Assembly (NCBI RefSeq): GCF_001482285.1
Contig: NZ_LOEP01000032.1
Coordinates: 162,141-226,140 of the forward strand
DNA: 64,000 nt
Direction: 5' to 3'
From: Haloferax sp. Q22
Lineage (GTDB): Archaea; Halobacteriota; Halobacteria; Halobacteriales; Haloferacaceae
A model generated the notes under the pieces. It saw only the letters and a list, made by a program, of their open reading frames with translations, ran no database searches and had not been told where the DNA came from. Numbering within the stretch: position 1 is the first letter of the stretch; every line of letters begins with the position of its first letter. Below, piece by piece: positions 7,923 through 14,618 of this stretch. Made by a program: the position numbers and the translations under genes.

Positions 7923-8536
7923 TCATCGTCGGGTTCATACGATCCCCTGTCCCGTCCAAAAAGCGGTTCACGGTTCTCTTCTTCCCAGATAAGCTCGGCT
8001 ACGTCTACGTCACTCTCTGCAAGAGTCTGCAACACGGCTTGCATTTCAGGAATCCGCAAGCCATCCACGTCGTCGGGGGTAACTCTAGCGAGAGCACTAT
8101 CCACGATCACATTACCGTGCGCCGGCCGCTCCACATTGAACGTAACCCGAACGTGACGGTTATTCATATGCCGTTCAGCAAGCGTCACACCGTGCTCCAA
8201 ATATCGATCGAAAGGGGGCATATAGTCGTTGAACAGTCCCCGGTACAATACATAGAACATACCTCTTGCCCCGTCTCTCGTCCTGTGATGATCCATATTC
8301 TCTTCTGTGAAGAGTTTGTCTAGATTGAGTTCTTCCCAGTTGTCGGAGTGACGCCCGCCAAGTAGCGCAAAGTCGTAGATTGCCCATCGGAGTCGGTCGC
8401 GTATCCGAGAATACATTTGCCACCTCGCTTGATCTGACATCTTGAATTCTTCCTCCCCCGAGAGGTATTTCCGCTGTTTACTCGTTAGTACCGCGTTTGG
8501 TCCTTCTTGGCTCTCACTGTCCTCACCTGATTCCAT
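7919..8536 (-). CDS. Uncharacterised element protein
   Basis: 205 aa when started at the ATG at 8536. An in-frame ATG at 8611 lies beyond the divergent promoter and was rejected. A recognisable block, SKQRKYLSGEEEFK, precedes an aromatic and basic helix region ending RWAIYDFALL, like genes seen on haloarchaeal plasmids and proviruses near integrases. No catalytic motif, membrane segment or signal peptide is visible. It shares a short, symmetric promoter with the 51-aa gene on the other strand and is convergent with the integrase, a position often held by element regulators. I cannot assign a function. Confidence 0.75.
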   Translation of the reverse strand: MESGEDSESQEGPNAVLTSKQRKYLSGEEEFKMSDQARWQMYSRIRDRLRWAIYDFALLGGRHSDNWEELNLDKLFTEENMDHHRTRDGARGMFYVLYRGLFNDYMPPFDRYLEHGVTLAERHMNNRHVRVTFNVERPAHGNVIVDSALARVTPDDVDGLRIPEMQAVLQTLAESDVDVAELIWEEENREPLFGRDRGSYEPDDD

Positions 8537-8580
8537 AGCATCAGGATACTCTGAGCCTGATCTTATAATGTTTTTGAATG
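8526..8580. promoter_or_regulatory. Shared bidirectional TATA with phased CCTGA/TCAGG operators
   Basis: The near-palindrome cttataatg (8562-8570) reads as a TATA box in both directions, 33 nt before the rightward ATG (8599) and 30 nt before the leftward ATG (8536), so both transcripts would be almost leaderless. Next to it CCTGA (8526-8530), TCAGG (8541-8545) and CCTGA (8556-8560) recur every 15 bp in alternating orientation. This is a likely operator array for the adjacent ribbon-helix-helix-like protein; that link is inferred. Confidence 0.5.
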
Positions 8581-8598
8581 CCTGCGAATATACATAGA

Positions 8599-8754
8599 AT
8601 GTCAACGACAACCGATCGGACGACGGTGACGGTGCCCGTCGAACTGCATCGCCGTGTGTTCGGCGAGGACGGTATGAAACCGTATGACACGATGTCTAAT
8701 GCGGAGTTCATCGAAGAAATGGCAGACACCTACGAGAGGGTGCAAGGGTTATGA
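8599..8754 (+). CDS. Small ribbon-helix-helix-like DNA-binding protein
   Basis: 51 aa. The start MSTTTDRTTVTVPVELHRRV looks like a ribbon-helix-helix beta strand (alternating Thr/Val) followed by helix A. The rest (SNAEFIEEMADTYERV) could be helix B. Such proteins act as dimeric repressors and are common in haloarchaeal plasmids. Its stop overlaps the next start (TTATGATGG), implying co-translation. It probably controls the shared promoter directly upstream. Confidence 0.6.
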   Translation: MSTTTDRTTVTVPVELHRRVFGEDGMKPYDTMSNAEFIEEMADTYERVQGL

Positions 8755-8867
8755 TGGACGTTGTCGCCGAACACCGCGACGACCTCGAAGCTCTTGCGGA
8801 GCGTGAGGATCTTCGTTGCTCCAAATACGCTAAGGCGCTCCTCGAAGCGGCGGAGTCAGAGGACTGA
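8751..8867 (+). CDS. 38-aa micro-protein coupled to the RHH-like gene
   Basis: Begins within the stop of the preceding gene (ATGA overlap; a second in-frame ATG follows immediately) and reads MMDVVAEHRDDLEALAERED, ending with an acidic helix (ALLEAAESED). It looks like one or two amphipathic helices. Similar small proteins follow RHH-like genes in haloarchaeal elements. It may be a partner or toxin/antitoxin half, but nothing in the sequence proves that. Confidence 0.5.
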   Translation: MMDVVAEHRDDLEALAEREDLRCSKYAKALLEAAESED

Positions 8868-8974
8868 GCGCGGTGTACCGAAAGCAAACGGGCGCTGGGT
8901 ACGCTCGCGACGGCGGAGCCTGTCATAGTGGCGGCTCTCAGAATACTCCCGTCGGCGCGCCGTGGCGCGGGGCC

Positions 8975-10288
8975 GTGAGGGAGGACGACAAGACGCGGTT
9001 ATTCAAATACGTTCGTTCGACCCGCGAGGGCGTCCCTCTGGCGAAGATCGTTCGGGACGTGTTCGGGACCGACGCCGACGCGGGCGGGGCTGAGTACCAA
9101 CTGGCGCGGCGATTCTTCGACCGTCACCCTGAATTTTTCAATACCGACCGCAGAGGCGACCTCTTGTGGGTAGAGCCACGGATCGGGATATTCACGCGGC
9201 TTAACTTGAGACAGCAGTATGCGAATGGCAAAACCACTGGACGGGAGGGAGTCGAGACGACCGCCACCGAACCGACGGACGAATTCGAGGGGAGCGACGA
9301 CGGGGCCACCGGCAGACCTGAGCACACGGATGACGGGCCGATGTACGCAAAAGCCCGGACGCGGTCGTTCTTGAGTAATTATCTTCAGATTGGGGCTGAC
9401 TCCGTCCGGCGGTCCCTGTTCGCGCAACTCGTCAAGGACGTCGAAGGGACGGCGGGCAAGTGGCAGATATTCGAGCGCGTCCGTGGCAAGGGGGACGACT
9501 ACCTCTGCCTGCCGTATCGGACCCGTCACAACGACGGCAGGCGGGCACGGGACGTCCGCGGAGGGTTCGAGGACGCACTAGGGCTGGCGGCGGGGCGGCA
9601 CACAGAGGCGGTCGTCCTGACGGTCACAACGGACCCGAAAGAACACGACAGCCTCACGGACGCTCTGGCGTCTCTGTCGACGAACAAGGGGCGGCTAATG
9701 TCGTGGCTATCGACGGAATATCAGCTCGGGTATCGACCGGAGAACCTGTCGGTCCTACAGTTTACGGAGTCGGGCCTGCCGCACTATCACATCGTTCTGT
9801 TCGGCGTTTCGTGGGCCGTCTCACAGGAACAGTTAGCGGAGATGTGGCGGTCATACGGACAAGGGTACGTCGTCGACGCGCGGACGGCGCGGAATCCACA
9901 CGACGGGGACTCGTGGCTACTCCACGACGACGAGCAGGGGCGGGTGTCTCTGTCGTGGTATCTCGGAAAGGCGATACGGGAGCTGGTCGACGTGGCGGAG
10001 TCGACGCCGGCGGACCTCCGCGACCGGATCAGGGACGGGGACGTATCGGCGTGGCGGCAGACGTTGTACTGGGCGACAGAGCGGCAGTACTACACTTGTA
10101 GTCCGTCACTGAAGCGGTCCACGGCGGACGACGACCTGCCACACGTTCCGGTATGGGAGTTCGTCGGGACGGCGGAGTACGCGGACCTCCCGGCACACGT
10201 CCGTCGGCAGGCGACGTTTGCGGATCGACCGCCACCGGCGACGGCATCGACGTCCTCAATCACGACGGCAGGGGCGACAGCTGACTAG
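8975..10288 (+). CDS. HUH-type replication initiator (Rep)
   Basis: 437 aa from the GTG at 8975. An upstream in-frame GTG at 8873 would add 34 residues of low-complexity Gly-rich sequence and is less likely. A putative winged-helix segment (RLFKYVRSTREGVPLAKIVR) lies at the N-terminus. The HUH motif is at residues 270-272 in SGLPHYHIVLFG, and the candidate nucleophile is one of the two tyrosines at 372-373 in ERQYYTCSPSL. This combination is typical of rolling-circle Rep proteins of haloarchaeal plasmids and pleolipoviruses. It suggests the element can replicate after excision. No double-strand origin could be located by eye. Confidence 0.75.
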   Translation: MREDDKTRLFKYVRSTREGVPLAKIVRDVFGTDADAGGAEYQLARRFFDRHPEFFNTDRRGDLLWVEPRIGIFTRLNLRQQYANGKTTGREGVETTATEPTDEFEGSDDGATGRPEHTDDGPMYAKARTRSFLSNYLQIGADSVRRSLFAQLVKDVEGTAGKWQIFERVRGKGDDYLCLPYRTRHNDGRRARDVRGGFEDALGLAAGRHTEAVVLTVTTDPKEHDSLTDALASLSTNKGRLMSWLSTEYQLGYRPENLSVLQFTESGLPHYHIVLFGVSWAVSQEQLAEMWRSYGQGYVVDARTARNPHDGDSWLLHDDEQGRVSLSWYLGKAIRELVDVAESTPADLRDRIRDGDVSAWRQTLYWATERQYYTCSPSLKRSTADDDLPHVPVWEFVGTAEYADLPAHVRRQATFADRPPPATASTSSITTAGATAD

Positions 10289-10334
10289 CCGTGGCTACGC
10301 CGGACCTAAGACGGAGAATACTGAACGAATATCT

Positions 10335-10406
10335 ATGCAACACCGGACTAACGACGGCGGAAACGGGGAGTTCGACGGTTCGAACCCCGGGGGTATGGGC
10401 CGATGA
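10335..10406 (+). CDS. Possible 23-aa leader peptide
   Basis: Reads MQHRTNDGGNGEFDGSNPGG and ends in a TGA that overlaps the next ATG (ATGA). It is Gly/Asn-rich with no domain. The overlap matches the pattern of all the following genes, so it may be the first cistron of the overlapping run or simply a leader that loads ribosomes. Confidence 0.35.
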   Translation: MQHRTNDGGNGEFDGSNPGGMGR

Positions 10407-10690
10407 GTACTGACGCGAGCGCGGGCGCGGCGGACGACGCTGGCGACGGGAACGACCGGAGCGATTACGCGGAGATGATCGACGATCTCGACGCGGCGAT
10501 CTCCGAAGCGCGGAAGAAGGTAGAGTCGGGGCGGGTGTACGACGCGGAGAACGAGCGCGTCCGGCAGGGGTGGATTCGCGTCCTCGCCTACGCGACAAAT
10601 GTACGTCGGCAGGTGACGACCGACCGCGACCTTGAGGAGCTAGCAGAGCGGATCGACGAGCTCGAAGACGCACAGGAGGGCGACCGATGA
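10403..10690 (+). CDS. Small coiled-coil protein of the element
   Basis: 95 aa, strongly charged. A Ser/Ala/Asp-rich first 20 residues is followed by two predicted helices: YAEMIDDLDAAISEARKKVE and, after an aromatic turn (QGWIRVLAYATNVRRQ), a Leu/Glu heptad segment ending EELAERIDELEDAQ. It probably forms an oligomeric helical hairpin. It overlaps its neighbours on both sides by ATGA, so it belongs to the translationally coupled run. Function unknown. Confidence 0.65.
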   Translation: MSTDASAGAADDAGDGNDRSDYAEMIDDLDAAISEARKKVESGRVYDAENERVRQGWIRVLAYATNVRRQVTTDRDLEELAERIDELEDAQEGDR

Positions 10691-10908
10691 CCCGAAAGAG
10701 TAAACGCGAACTGGAGCGGGCGGTTGAGGCCCTCGGCGACGACAGCGACACCGAACCCTCAGCGATCGTAGCGTTTGAACTGGAGGACGGTACATACGTC
10801 GACGAGGACGGCGATCCGATCGACCGCCCGGGCGAGGTGGTATTCACCCTCCCGGATGACGTCTGGAGTCGGTGGACCGATCCGCCTGTCTCGGTCCAAA
10901 ATCTATGA
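10687..10908 (+). CDS. Array paralogue 1 (MTRKSKRE family)
   Basis: 73 aa. The N-terminus MTRKSKRELERAVEALGDD is the block shared by the five genes of this array: a basic patch (RKSKRE) entering an amphipathic helix. Its variable C-terminal part is acidic and beta-rich (AIVAFELEDGTYVDEDGDP). It starts inside the previous stop and ends inside the next start. The basic N-terminus suggests binding to nucleic acid or to a common partner, with the C-terminus providing specificity; this is inference. Confidence 0.65.
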   Translation: MTRKSKRELERAVEALGDDSDTEPSAIVAFELEDGTYVDEDGDPIDRPGEVVFTLPDDVWSRWTDPPVSVQNL

Positions 10909-11120
10909 CCCGAAAATCCAAACGTGAACTAGAGCGTGCGCTCGACCAACTCTACCCCGACGCCGCTGACGGACCAACGGAGATTGTGATACAAGACTAC
11001 GTGGTTCCGACGGACTGGGGCGACGATCCCGACGCCGAGAAGCGGCTTGAATCCCGGACGCGGCTCACTCGGGACGCCGTCGGCAAGTGGCATACCGAAC
11101 GGGAGGACGTCGACGAATGA
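10905..11120 (+). CDS. Array paralogue 2 (MTRKSKRE family)
   Basis: 71 aa. The first 12 residues (MTRKSKRELERA) are identical to paralogue 1; the rest differs (DQLYPDAADGPTEIVIQDYV, then a charged helix around RLTRDAVGKW). Near-identical coding for the shared block implies duplication of the whole cistron. ATGA overlaps exist at both ends. The start at 10905 was chosen over an upstream in-frame ATG at 10872 because the shared block begins exactly here. Confidence 0.65.
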   Translation: MTRKSKRELERALDQLYPDAADGPTEIVIQDYVVPTDWGDDPDAEKRLESRTRLTRDAVGKWHTEREDVDE

Positions 11121-11233
11121 CGCGACCCTCGAAGCGTGAAGTGGAGCGGGCGATTGAGGAGTTAGAGGACGAAGGGGCGGAAGCGACGGTGTCGCTCACC
11201 GACCTCCTCCTCGACGACAGAGGTGACAAATGA
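11117..11233 (+). CDS. Array paralogue 3, minimal form
   Basis: 38 aa, the shortest member. MTRPSKREVERAIEELEDEG is followed by a short Val/Leu/Asp tail (SLTDLLLDDRGDK). It consists almost only of the shared N-terminal helix, which suggests that this helix alone is a functional unit. It starts in the stop of paralogue 2 and ends in the start of paralogue 4. Confidence 0.6.
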   Translation: MTRPSKREVERAIEELEDEGAEATVSLTDLLLDDRGDK

Positions 11234-11382
11234 CCCGGCGCTCGAAGCGTGCGATTGAGCGCGCTATCGGCGACCTTGACGCGGACGATGGTCCCGACGC
11301 CGACCGGGTTATGATCCTCCGGCGGATCGTCGACGCCGAAGGGCGACCGATCGGAATACAAGAGAAGATGATCGACCTGTGA
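11230..11382 (+). CDS. Array paralogue 4
   Basis: 50 aa. MTRRSKRAIERAIGDLDADD, then ADRVMILRRIVDAEGRPIGI, a beta-hairpin-like end. Shared block and ATGA overlap as in its neighbours. Codon use is GC-rich here, unlike the AT-rich lipoprotein genes downstream. Confidence 0.6.
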   Translation: MTRRSKRAIERAIGDLDADDGPDADRVMILRRIVDAEGRPIGIQEKMIDL

Positions 11383-11579
11383 TCCGCCGAAGTCGCCGGG
11401 AGATCGCCCGCGTCGTCGAAAAGCTGGAATGGGATACACACACCGACGCCGACGGGTTCAACCCGGATCCACTCACAATTGAAGAAAAGCGGGCGCTTGC
11501 GGACGTATTCGACACGAATCCGTGGAACGGGACGGACACCGAGGCGGTGGATGTCCTCACTGCAATTCACAGGAGCTAA
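11379..11579 (+). CDS. Array paralogue 5, GTG start
   Basis: 66 aa. It starts with GTG inside the preceding TGA (GTGA): MIRRSRREIARVVEKLEWDT, followed by a longer C-terminal helix pair (LTIEEKRALADVFDTNPWNG). It is the most diverged copy of the shared block and the last gene of the run. An intergenic space of about 110 bp follows before the lipoprotein gene. Confidence 0.6.
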   Translation: MIRRSRREIARVVEKLEWDTHTDADGFNPDPLTIEEKRALADVFDTNPWNGTDTEAVDVLTAIHRS

Positions 11580-11693
11580 TGATTTTTGCGGGAGCTACGC
11601 GCGGGCGCACGAACCGATCCATCAAATACCCGCCTACTCAGCCGGGATAGTTTCACACCAAACATTTAGATGGTAGTTTTCTAACACCTGAGT

Positions 11694-12452
11694 ATGCGAC
11701 GAAGAGCATATACAGCAGCTACAATATCCTTACTTTTCGGGACGTCCGGCTGTCTAGCAACAGATGGGTCTAGACAAACAGGTGAACCGAATGCTACGGA
11801 AACAACATCGGCCGAAAATGAAAGTGGCACCGGTATGACTGAGGTCAAAACCACCGCTCAGACACCTCCTGAGCCAATTGAAACGGTCTTTCAGGGGAGT
11901 GGATCGGTATTAAAAGAGTTTCAAACCGAACGTGAGGGACCGGTGCTATTCGATATTGAGCTTGAGGACTCCTCGGGAGTCGAGATAGTTGTAATAAATG
12001 AGGAGGGTGAAAGAGAAACAACCCTACAACGACCAGGAGGCAGAAGGGACTGGACAAGTGCGGAGTTGCTCCGTGATATTGAACCCGGAAACTACGCTCT
12101 CGACGTTAGCTCAGACAGTGCTTGGAGCGTTGAGATGGATCAATATCCGGTTTTAGAACAATCTACTGTTGACCCGCCAGAATTACCATTAGAATTCGAT
12201 GGGGATTCTCCTGCTGTATTTGGCCCGTACTATCTCGAAGGATTCTACAGTGTGACGAGTCTCTCTGAGGAACTTATGGCCGTTCAATTTCATAACGCAA
12301 GCGGCGAACAGTTGGAAAGCCTCAGACATAGTAGCAGATTCACGGCTGAGGGGGAAGAGGTAGAGCACGATCCGATTAACATAGAAGGCGTTTGTTGGAT
12401 TAGTTGCGTAGGAATTGAAGATTATAGTGTGACTGTTGAGGGGGCTAACTAA
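11694..12452 (+). CDS. Lipoprotein with Tat-like signal, AT-rich
   Basis: 252 aa. The signal MRRRAYTAATISLLFGTSGC carries twin Arg and a lipobox with Cys20, so the protein should be exported and lipid-anchored. A Thr/Glu/Asn-rich linker (residues 21-55) precedes a beta-rich ectodomain starting around FQGSGSVLKEFQTERE, with sequence resembling haloarchaeal pre-peptidase-like or binding domains; no catalytic motif was seen. Its codons are clearly richer in A/T than the rest of the window, a sign of different origin. A TATA-like aacatttaga (11659-11668) lies upstream. It faces the other lipoprotein gene convergently. Confidence 0.75.
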   Translation: MRRRAYTAATISLLFGTSGCLATDGSRQTGEPNATETTSAENESGTGMTEVKTTAQTPPEPIETVFQGSGSVLKEFQTEREGPVLFDIELEDSSGVEIVVINEEGERETTLQRPGGRRDWTSAELLRDIEPGNYALDVSSDSAWSVEMDQYPVLEQSTVDPPELPLEFDGDSPAVFGPYYLEGFYSVTSLSEELMAVQFHNASGEQLESLRHSSRFTAEGEEVEHDPINIEGVCWISCVGIEDYSVTVEGAN

Positions 12453-12494
12453 CGTATAAATCGTGATTCAACGGACTCGAACAGTAGCGATTTA

Positions 12495-13028
12495 CTATGA
12501 TTCGTCCTCACCGCTCAATTCCGAAGTGATAGAAATGCTCCGGCGCACGGGGTCGCTTTCTTCTCCCTGAGGGCCAACGACGACCAATTCGACCGTATAT
12601 TCTCCGGCCTGCATATTGTGATCCCAGCGGTTGATGAACCACATAGAGGATTCAACGACGGTTTCCGTGTCTCGCTCTGGTTCAAGCGTCCGTTCGCGGT
12701 CACGGTCCATCACTTCAGCCCCGTCCGAATCGGTGATGTGCCACTGCTCGATCACGGTGAACGAATCTGTGGACGGATTGAGAACCTCGTACCGTCGACT
12801 GGCCATAAGCCATTCGTCGTCGGCCTGAAGGCGTAGGTCGTGAATGACGGGACGCTCGGTAGCGTCCACCTGTTCGGTAGTTGTGGTTTGGTCGGTCGAT
12901 GTGTTCCCGTCGTCGGCGGGTTCGGATTCGTCGACGAGTCCGGATTCGCCGGACGTTCCTAAATTGACTGAGATACACCCAGCAGTCCCCACAAGAGGCA
13001 CTGTCGCGAGGAAGGTCCGTCGACGCAT
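12495..13028 (-). CDS. Lipoprotein with Tat-like signal
   Basis: 177 aa. The signal MRRRTFLATVPLVGTAGC has an RRTFL twin-arginine motif and a lipobox Cys at 18. A Ser/Thr/Glu/Asp linker is followed by an immunoglobulin-like beta domain (VIHDLRLQADDEWLMASRRY, then a Glu-rich turn and YTVELVVVGPQGE). The fold resembles small haloarchaeal FxLYD/CARDB-type lipoproteins. It is read from the tRNA side into the element and ends 42 bp from the other lipoprotein gene. Whether it is element cargo or older local sequence is not certain. Confidence 0.75.
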   Translation of the reverse strand: MRRRTFLATVPLVGTAGCISVNLGTSGESGLVDESEPADDGNTSTDQTTTTEQVDATERPVIHDLRLQADDEWLMASRRYEVLNPSTDSFTVIEQWHITDSDGAEVMDRDRERTLEPERDTETVVESSMWFINRWDHNMQAGEYTVELVVVGPQGEESDPVRRSISITSELSGEDES

Positions 13029-13044
13029 ACTTTTGGCTTCGAGG

Positions 13045-13090
13045 GTTGTGGTTAAATAATCCCTGACAAGAAGGTCGTCGTTTATATACC
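13045..13090 (-). promoter_or_regulatory. Promoter region of the leftward lipoprotein gene
   Basis: On the minus strand ggtatataaa (13090-13081) and a second A/T box attatttaa (about 13055-13047) precede the ATG at 13028. Confidence 0.4.
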
Positions 13091-13096
13091 CGAATC

Positions 13097-13117
13097 GCCG
13101 GAAGGATTTGAACCCTT
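13097..13117. repeat. Partial tRNA-Thr 3'-end copy (att scar)
   Basis: gccggaaggatttgaaccctt repeats the acceptor/T-arm end of the adjacent tRNA with a short deletion. It lies 10 bp inside the element's right border and looks like a scar of an earlier integration. Confidence 0.45.
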
Positions 13118-13126
13118 TTTAGGCAA

Positions 13127-13198
13127 GCCGGTGGAGGGATTTGAACCCTCGGCCTATTCCTTACGAAGGAATCGCTCTGCCAGCTGAGCTACACCGGC
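13127..13198 (-). tRNA. tRNA-Thr (CGU)
   Basis: Full 72-nt cloverleaf on the minus strand: acceptor GCCGGTG / CACCGGC, D-arm GCTC...GAGC, anticodon stem ATTCC / GGAAT around loop TTCGTAA (anticodon CGT, positions 13163-13165), T-arm GAGGG-TTCAAAT-CCCTC. It reads the Thr codon ACG. No CCA is encoded and no intron is seen. A TATA-like taatta (about 13240) lies upstream. Its 3' end is the integration target of the element. Confidence 0.95.
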
Positions 13199-13290
13199 GC
13201 GGTGGGCTTTCGAACGCATTCTTCCGTACCCCGGTTACGTAATTAAGACTTGCGAATCAACCCGGTGTCTGCCGTTCGGCACCAGCCCTC

Positions 13291-14277
13291 TCACGCCCGC
13301 TTCGTCAGGCGAACGTCGAGACAGACGTTGTACTCGTGGGGGGCGTACGACCGGACGACGTGCTCGTTCACGACTTCGACCACGTAGGTCGGTTCGGCGG
13401 CGGCGCGGACGGCGGCGAGTCCCGGCCCGAACGGGTCGTCCTCGTGTTGGATGTCGTAGAGGTGAATCACGCACTCGTCGCTCGCGAGGCGGACCGCCGT
13501 ATCGAGGAAGTCGCCCGCGCTGTGCGGGAGGTTCATGATGAGTCGGTCGGCCCAGCCCTCGTAGTCGGCGGCGACCTCGCGCACGTCGCCGTGAATCGCG
13601 GTGAGTCGGTCGGTCACGTCGTTCCGCTCGGCGTTCTCGCGGAGGTACTCGACGGCCGCCTCGTTGAGGTCGCAGGCAACGACCTCCGCGCCGGCGGCGG
13701 CGGCCGGGACGGCGAAGGGGCCGACGCCGGCGAACATGTCGAACACGTGCTCGCCCTCGCGAATCGCCTCAACGACGCGGTGGCGCTCGGTCGCCAGTCG
13801 CGGCGAGAAGTAGACGGTATCGATGTCGAGACGGAACTCGTGACCGTACTCGCGGTGGACGGTCTCGGTCGAGTCGCCGACGAGCACGTCCCAGTCGCGG
13901 ACGCGGAGTTCGCCTTTGACCTTCGAGGCGCGGTTGACGACCGTCTCGGCCTTGAGGTCCGAGGCGACGATGGCGTCGGCGATGTCGCGGGCGCGGTCGG
14001 GGTCGTCCTCGTCGAGGATGACGATGTCGCCGAGTCGCTCGTAGGAGGGTTCGAAGCCGAGCAGATCGGCGGGCGTGGTCTGCGTCTCTCGGACGGGAGG
14101 TTCGAAGTCGACGACTGCTAGGTCGTCGGGGACGGCGTCGGCGTCGACGACGGGGATGTAGAGAGTCCCCTCGGCGACGGTAATCTCGTGGTCGTGGTCG
14201 AGCAGGCCGGCGTCGGCGAGGCGCCGGCGCGCCGCCTCGCCGGACTCGCGGGGCACGCGGACGCAGGGGACGTTCAT
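13291..14277 (-). CDS. trm5: tRNA (guanine-37-N1)-methyltransferase Trm5
   Basis: 328 aa, the usual length. It makes m1G37 in tRNAs (and may start wyosine synthesis), preventing frameshifts. The Rossmann SAM site is visible in HVFDMFAGVGPFAVPAAAAG, followed by EVVACDLNEAAVEYLRENAE and the catalytic-loop motif MNLPHSA near residue 250. The N-terminal third is the D1/D2 region that senses the tRNA elbow. The ATG at 14277 gives the family-typical MNVPCVRVPRE start. Confidence 0.93.
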   Translation of the reverse strand: MNVPCVRVPRESGEAARRRLADAGLLDHDHEITVAEGTLYIPVVDADAVPDDLAVVDFEPPVRETQTTPADLLGFEPSYERLGDIVILDEDDPDRARDIADAIVASDLKAETVVNRASKVKGELRVRDWDVLVGDSTETVHREYGHEFRLDIDTVYFSPRLATERHRVVEAIREGEHVFDMFAGVGPFAVPAAAAGAEVVACDLNEAAVEYLRENAERNDVTDRLTAIHGDVREVAADYEGWADRLIMNLPHSAGDFLDTAVRLASDECVIHLYDIQHEDDPFGPGLAAVRAAAEPTYVVEVVNEHVVRSYAPHEYNVCLDVRLTKRA

Positions 14278-14325
14278 ACCCCCACCACTACACGGCTCCG
14301 AGTAAGGGTGACGCTTCGCCGCGAA

Positions 14326-14352
14326 CGTATATACGACCCTGATGCATCAGGG
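14326..14352. promoter_or_regulatory. Two adjacent perfect palindromes over a TATA box
   Basis: cgtatatacg (14326-14335), itself a TATA-like box, is separated by one base from the 16-bp perfect palindrome CCCTGATGCATCAGGG (14337-14352). This looks like an operator placed at the transcription start of a rightward transcript, or just upstream of the leftward trm5 promoter. Confidence 0.5.
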
Positions 14353-14354
14353 AC

Positions 14355-14495
14355 CACGTATAGATGTCTGGCGAGGAAACGATGATTCGCCCACACTCTC
14401 GACGATAGCCGTCGTTCGAGTGGGGTGCCTCTGACACAGTTGGGCCTTGCCCGGGGCCCACTTTCGGACCCCAGTCCTGAGAGGAGTGACTCGGG
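14355..14495 (+). ncRNA. Candidate structured RNA
   Basis: No ORF fits the 341-bp gap 14278-14618. Downstream of the palindromic TATA region three hairpins follow in order: CACTC-CGACG / CGTCG-GAGTG with a small internal loop (14394-14422), TGGGCC / GGCCCA (14441-14460) and GGAC / GTCC (14466-14477). An ACA trinucleotide follows hairpin 1 (in ctgacacag). Layout and size could suit an H/ACA-type guide RNA or another sRNA, but no guide complementarity was tested. The remaining 14496-14618 shows nothing further. Confidence 0.3.
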
Positions 14496-14618
14496 CGTAT
14501 GCCGCCGAAATAGCGTCCGTCGGTGGCGACGTTTCTCGCGGAACTCACCGTTCGAAAATTGACCGTCTCGGCCGGATGGTGTTCTTTTTGCAGCCACGAG
14601 TCGGCGACTCGTCCCCGC

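Larger units (their letters stand above)
6637..13138. mobile_element. Integrated plasmid- or provirus-like element at tRNA-Thr
   Basis: About 6.5 kb bounded by the 12-bp direct repeat gccggtggaggg: 6637-6648 on the left and 13127-13138, the 3' end of the intact tRNA-Thr gene, on the right. The integrase gene starts 53 bp from the left repeat. Inside are a convergent unknown gene, a divergent pair with a ribbon-helix-helix-like protein, an HUH-type Rep, a compact run of small overlapping genes and two lipoprotein genes. No capsid, spike or conjugation gene is recognisable, so an integrative plasmid or a reduced pleolipovirus-like provirus fits best. The 11.6-13.0 kb part is clearly more AT-rich than the chromosome. 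Confidence 0.75.

Noticed and set aside
14381-14435. C/D-box guide RNA (box C-like acgatga and box D-like ctga)
   Set aside because: Box C has a mismatch at the second position and no C'/D' pair is clear; kept only as a general structured-RNA candidate.
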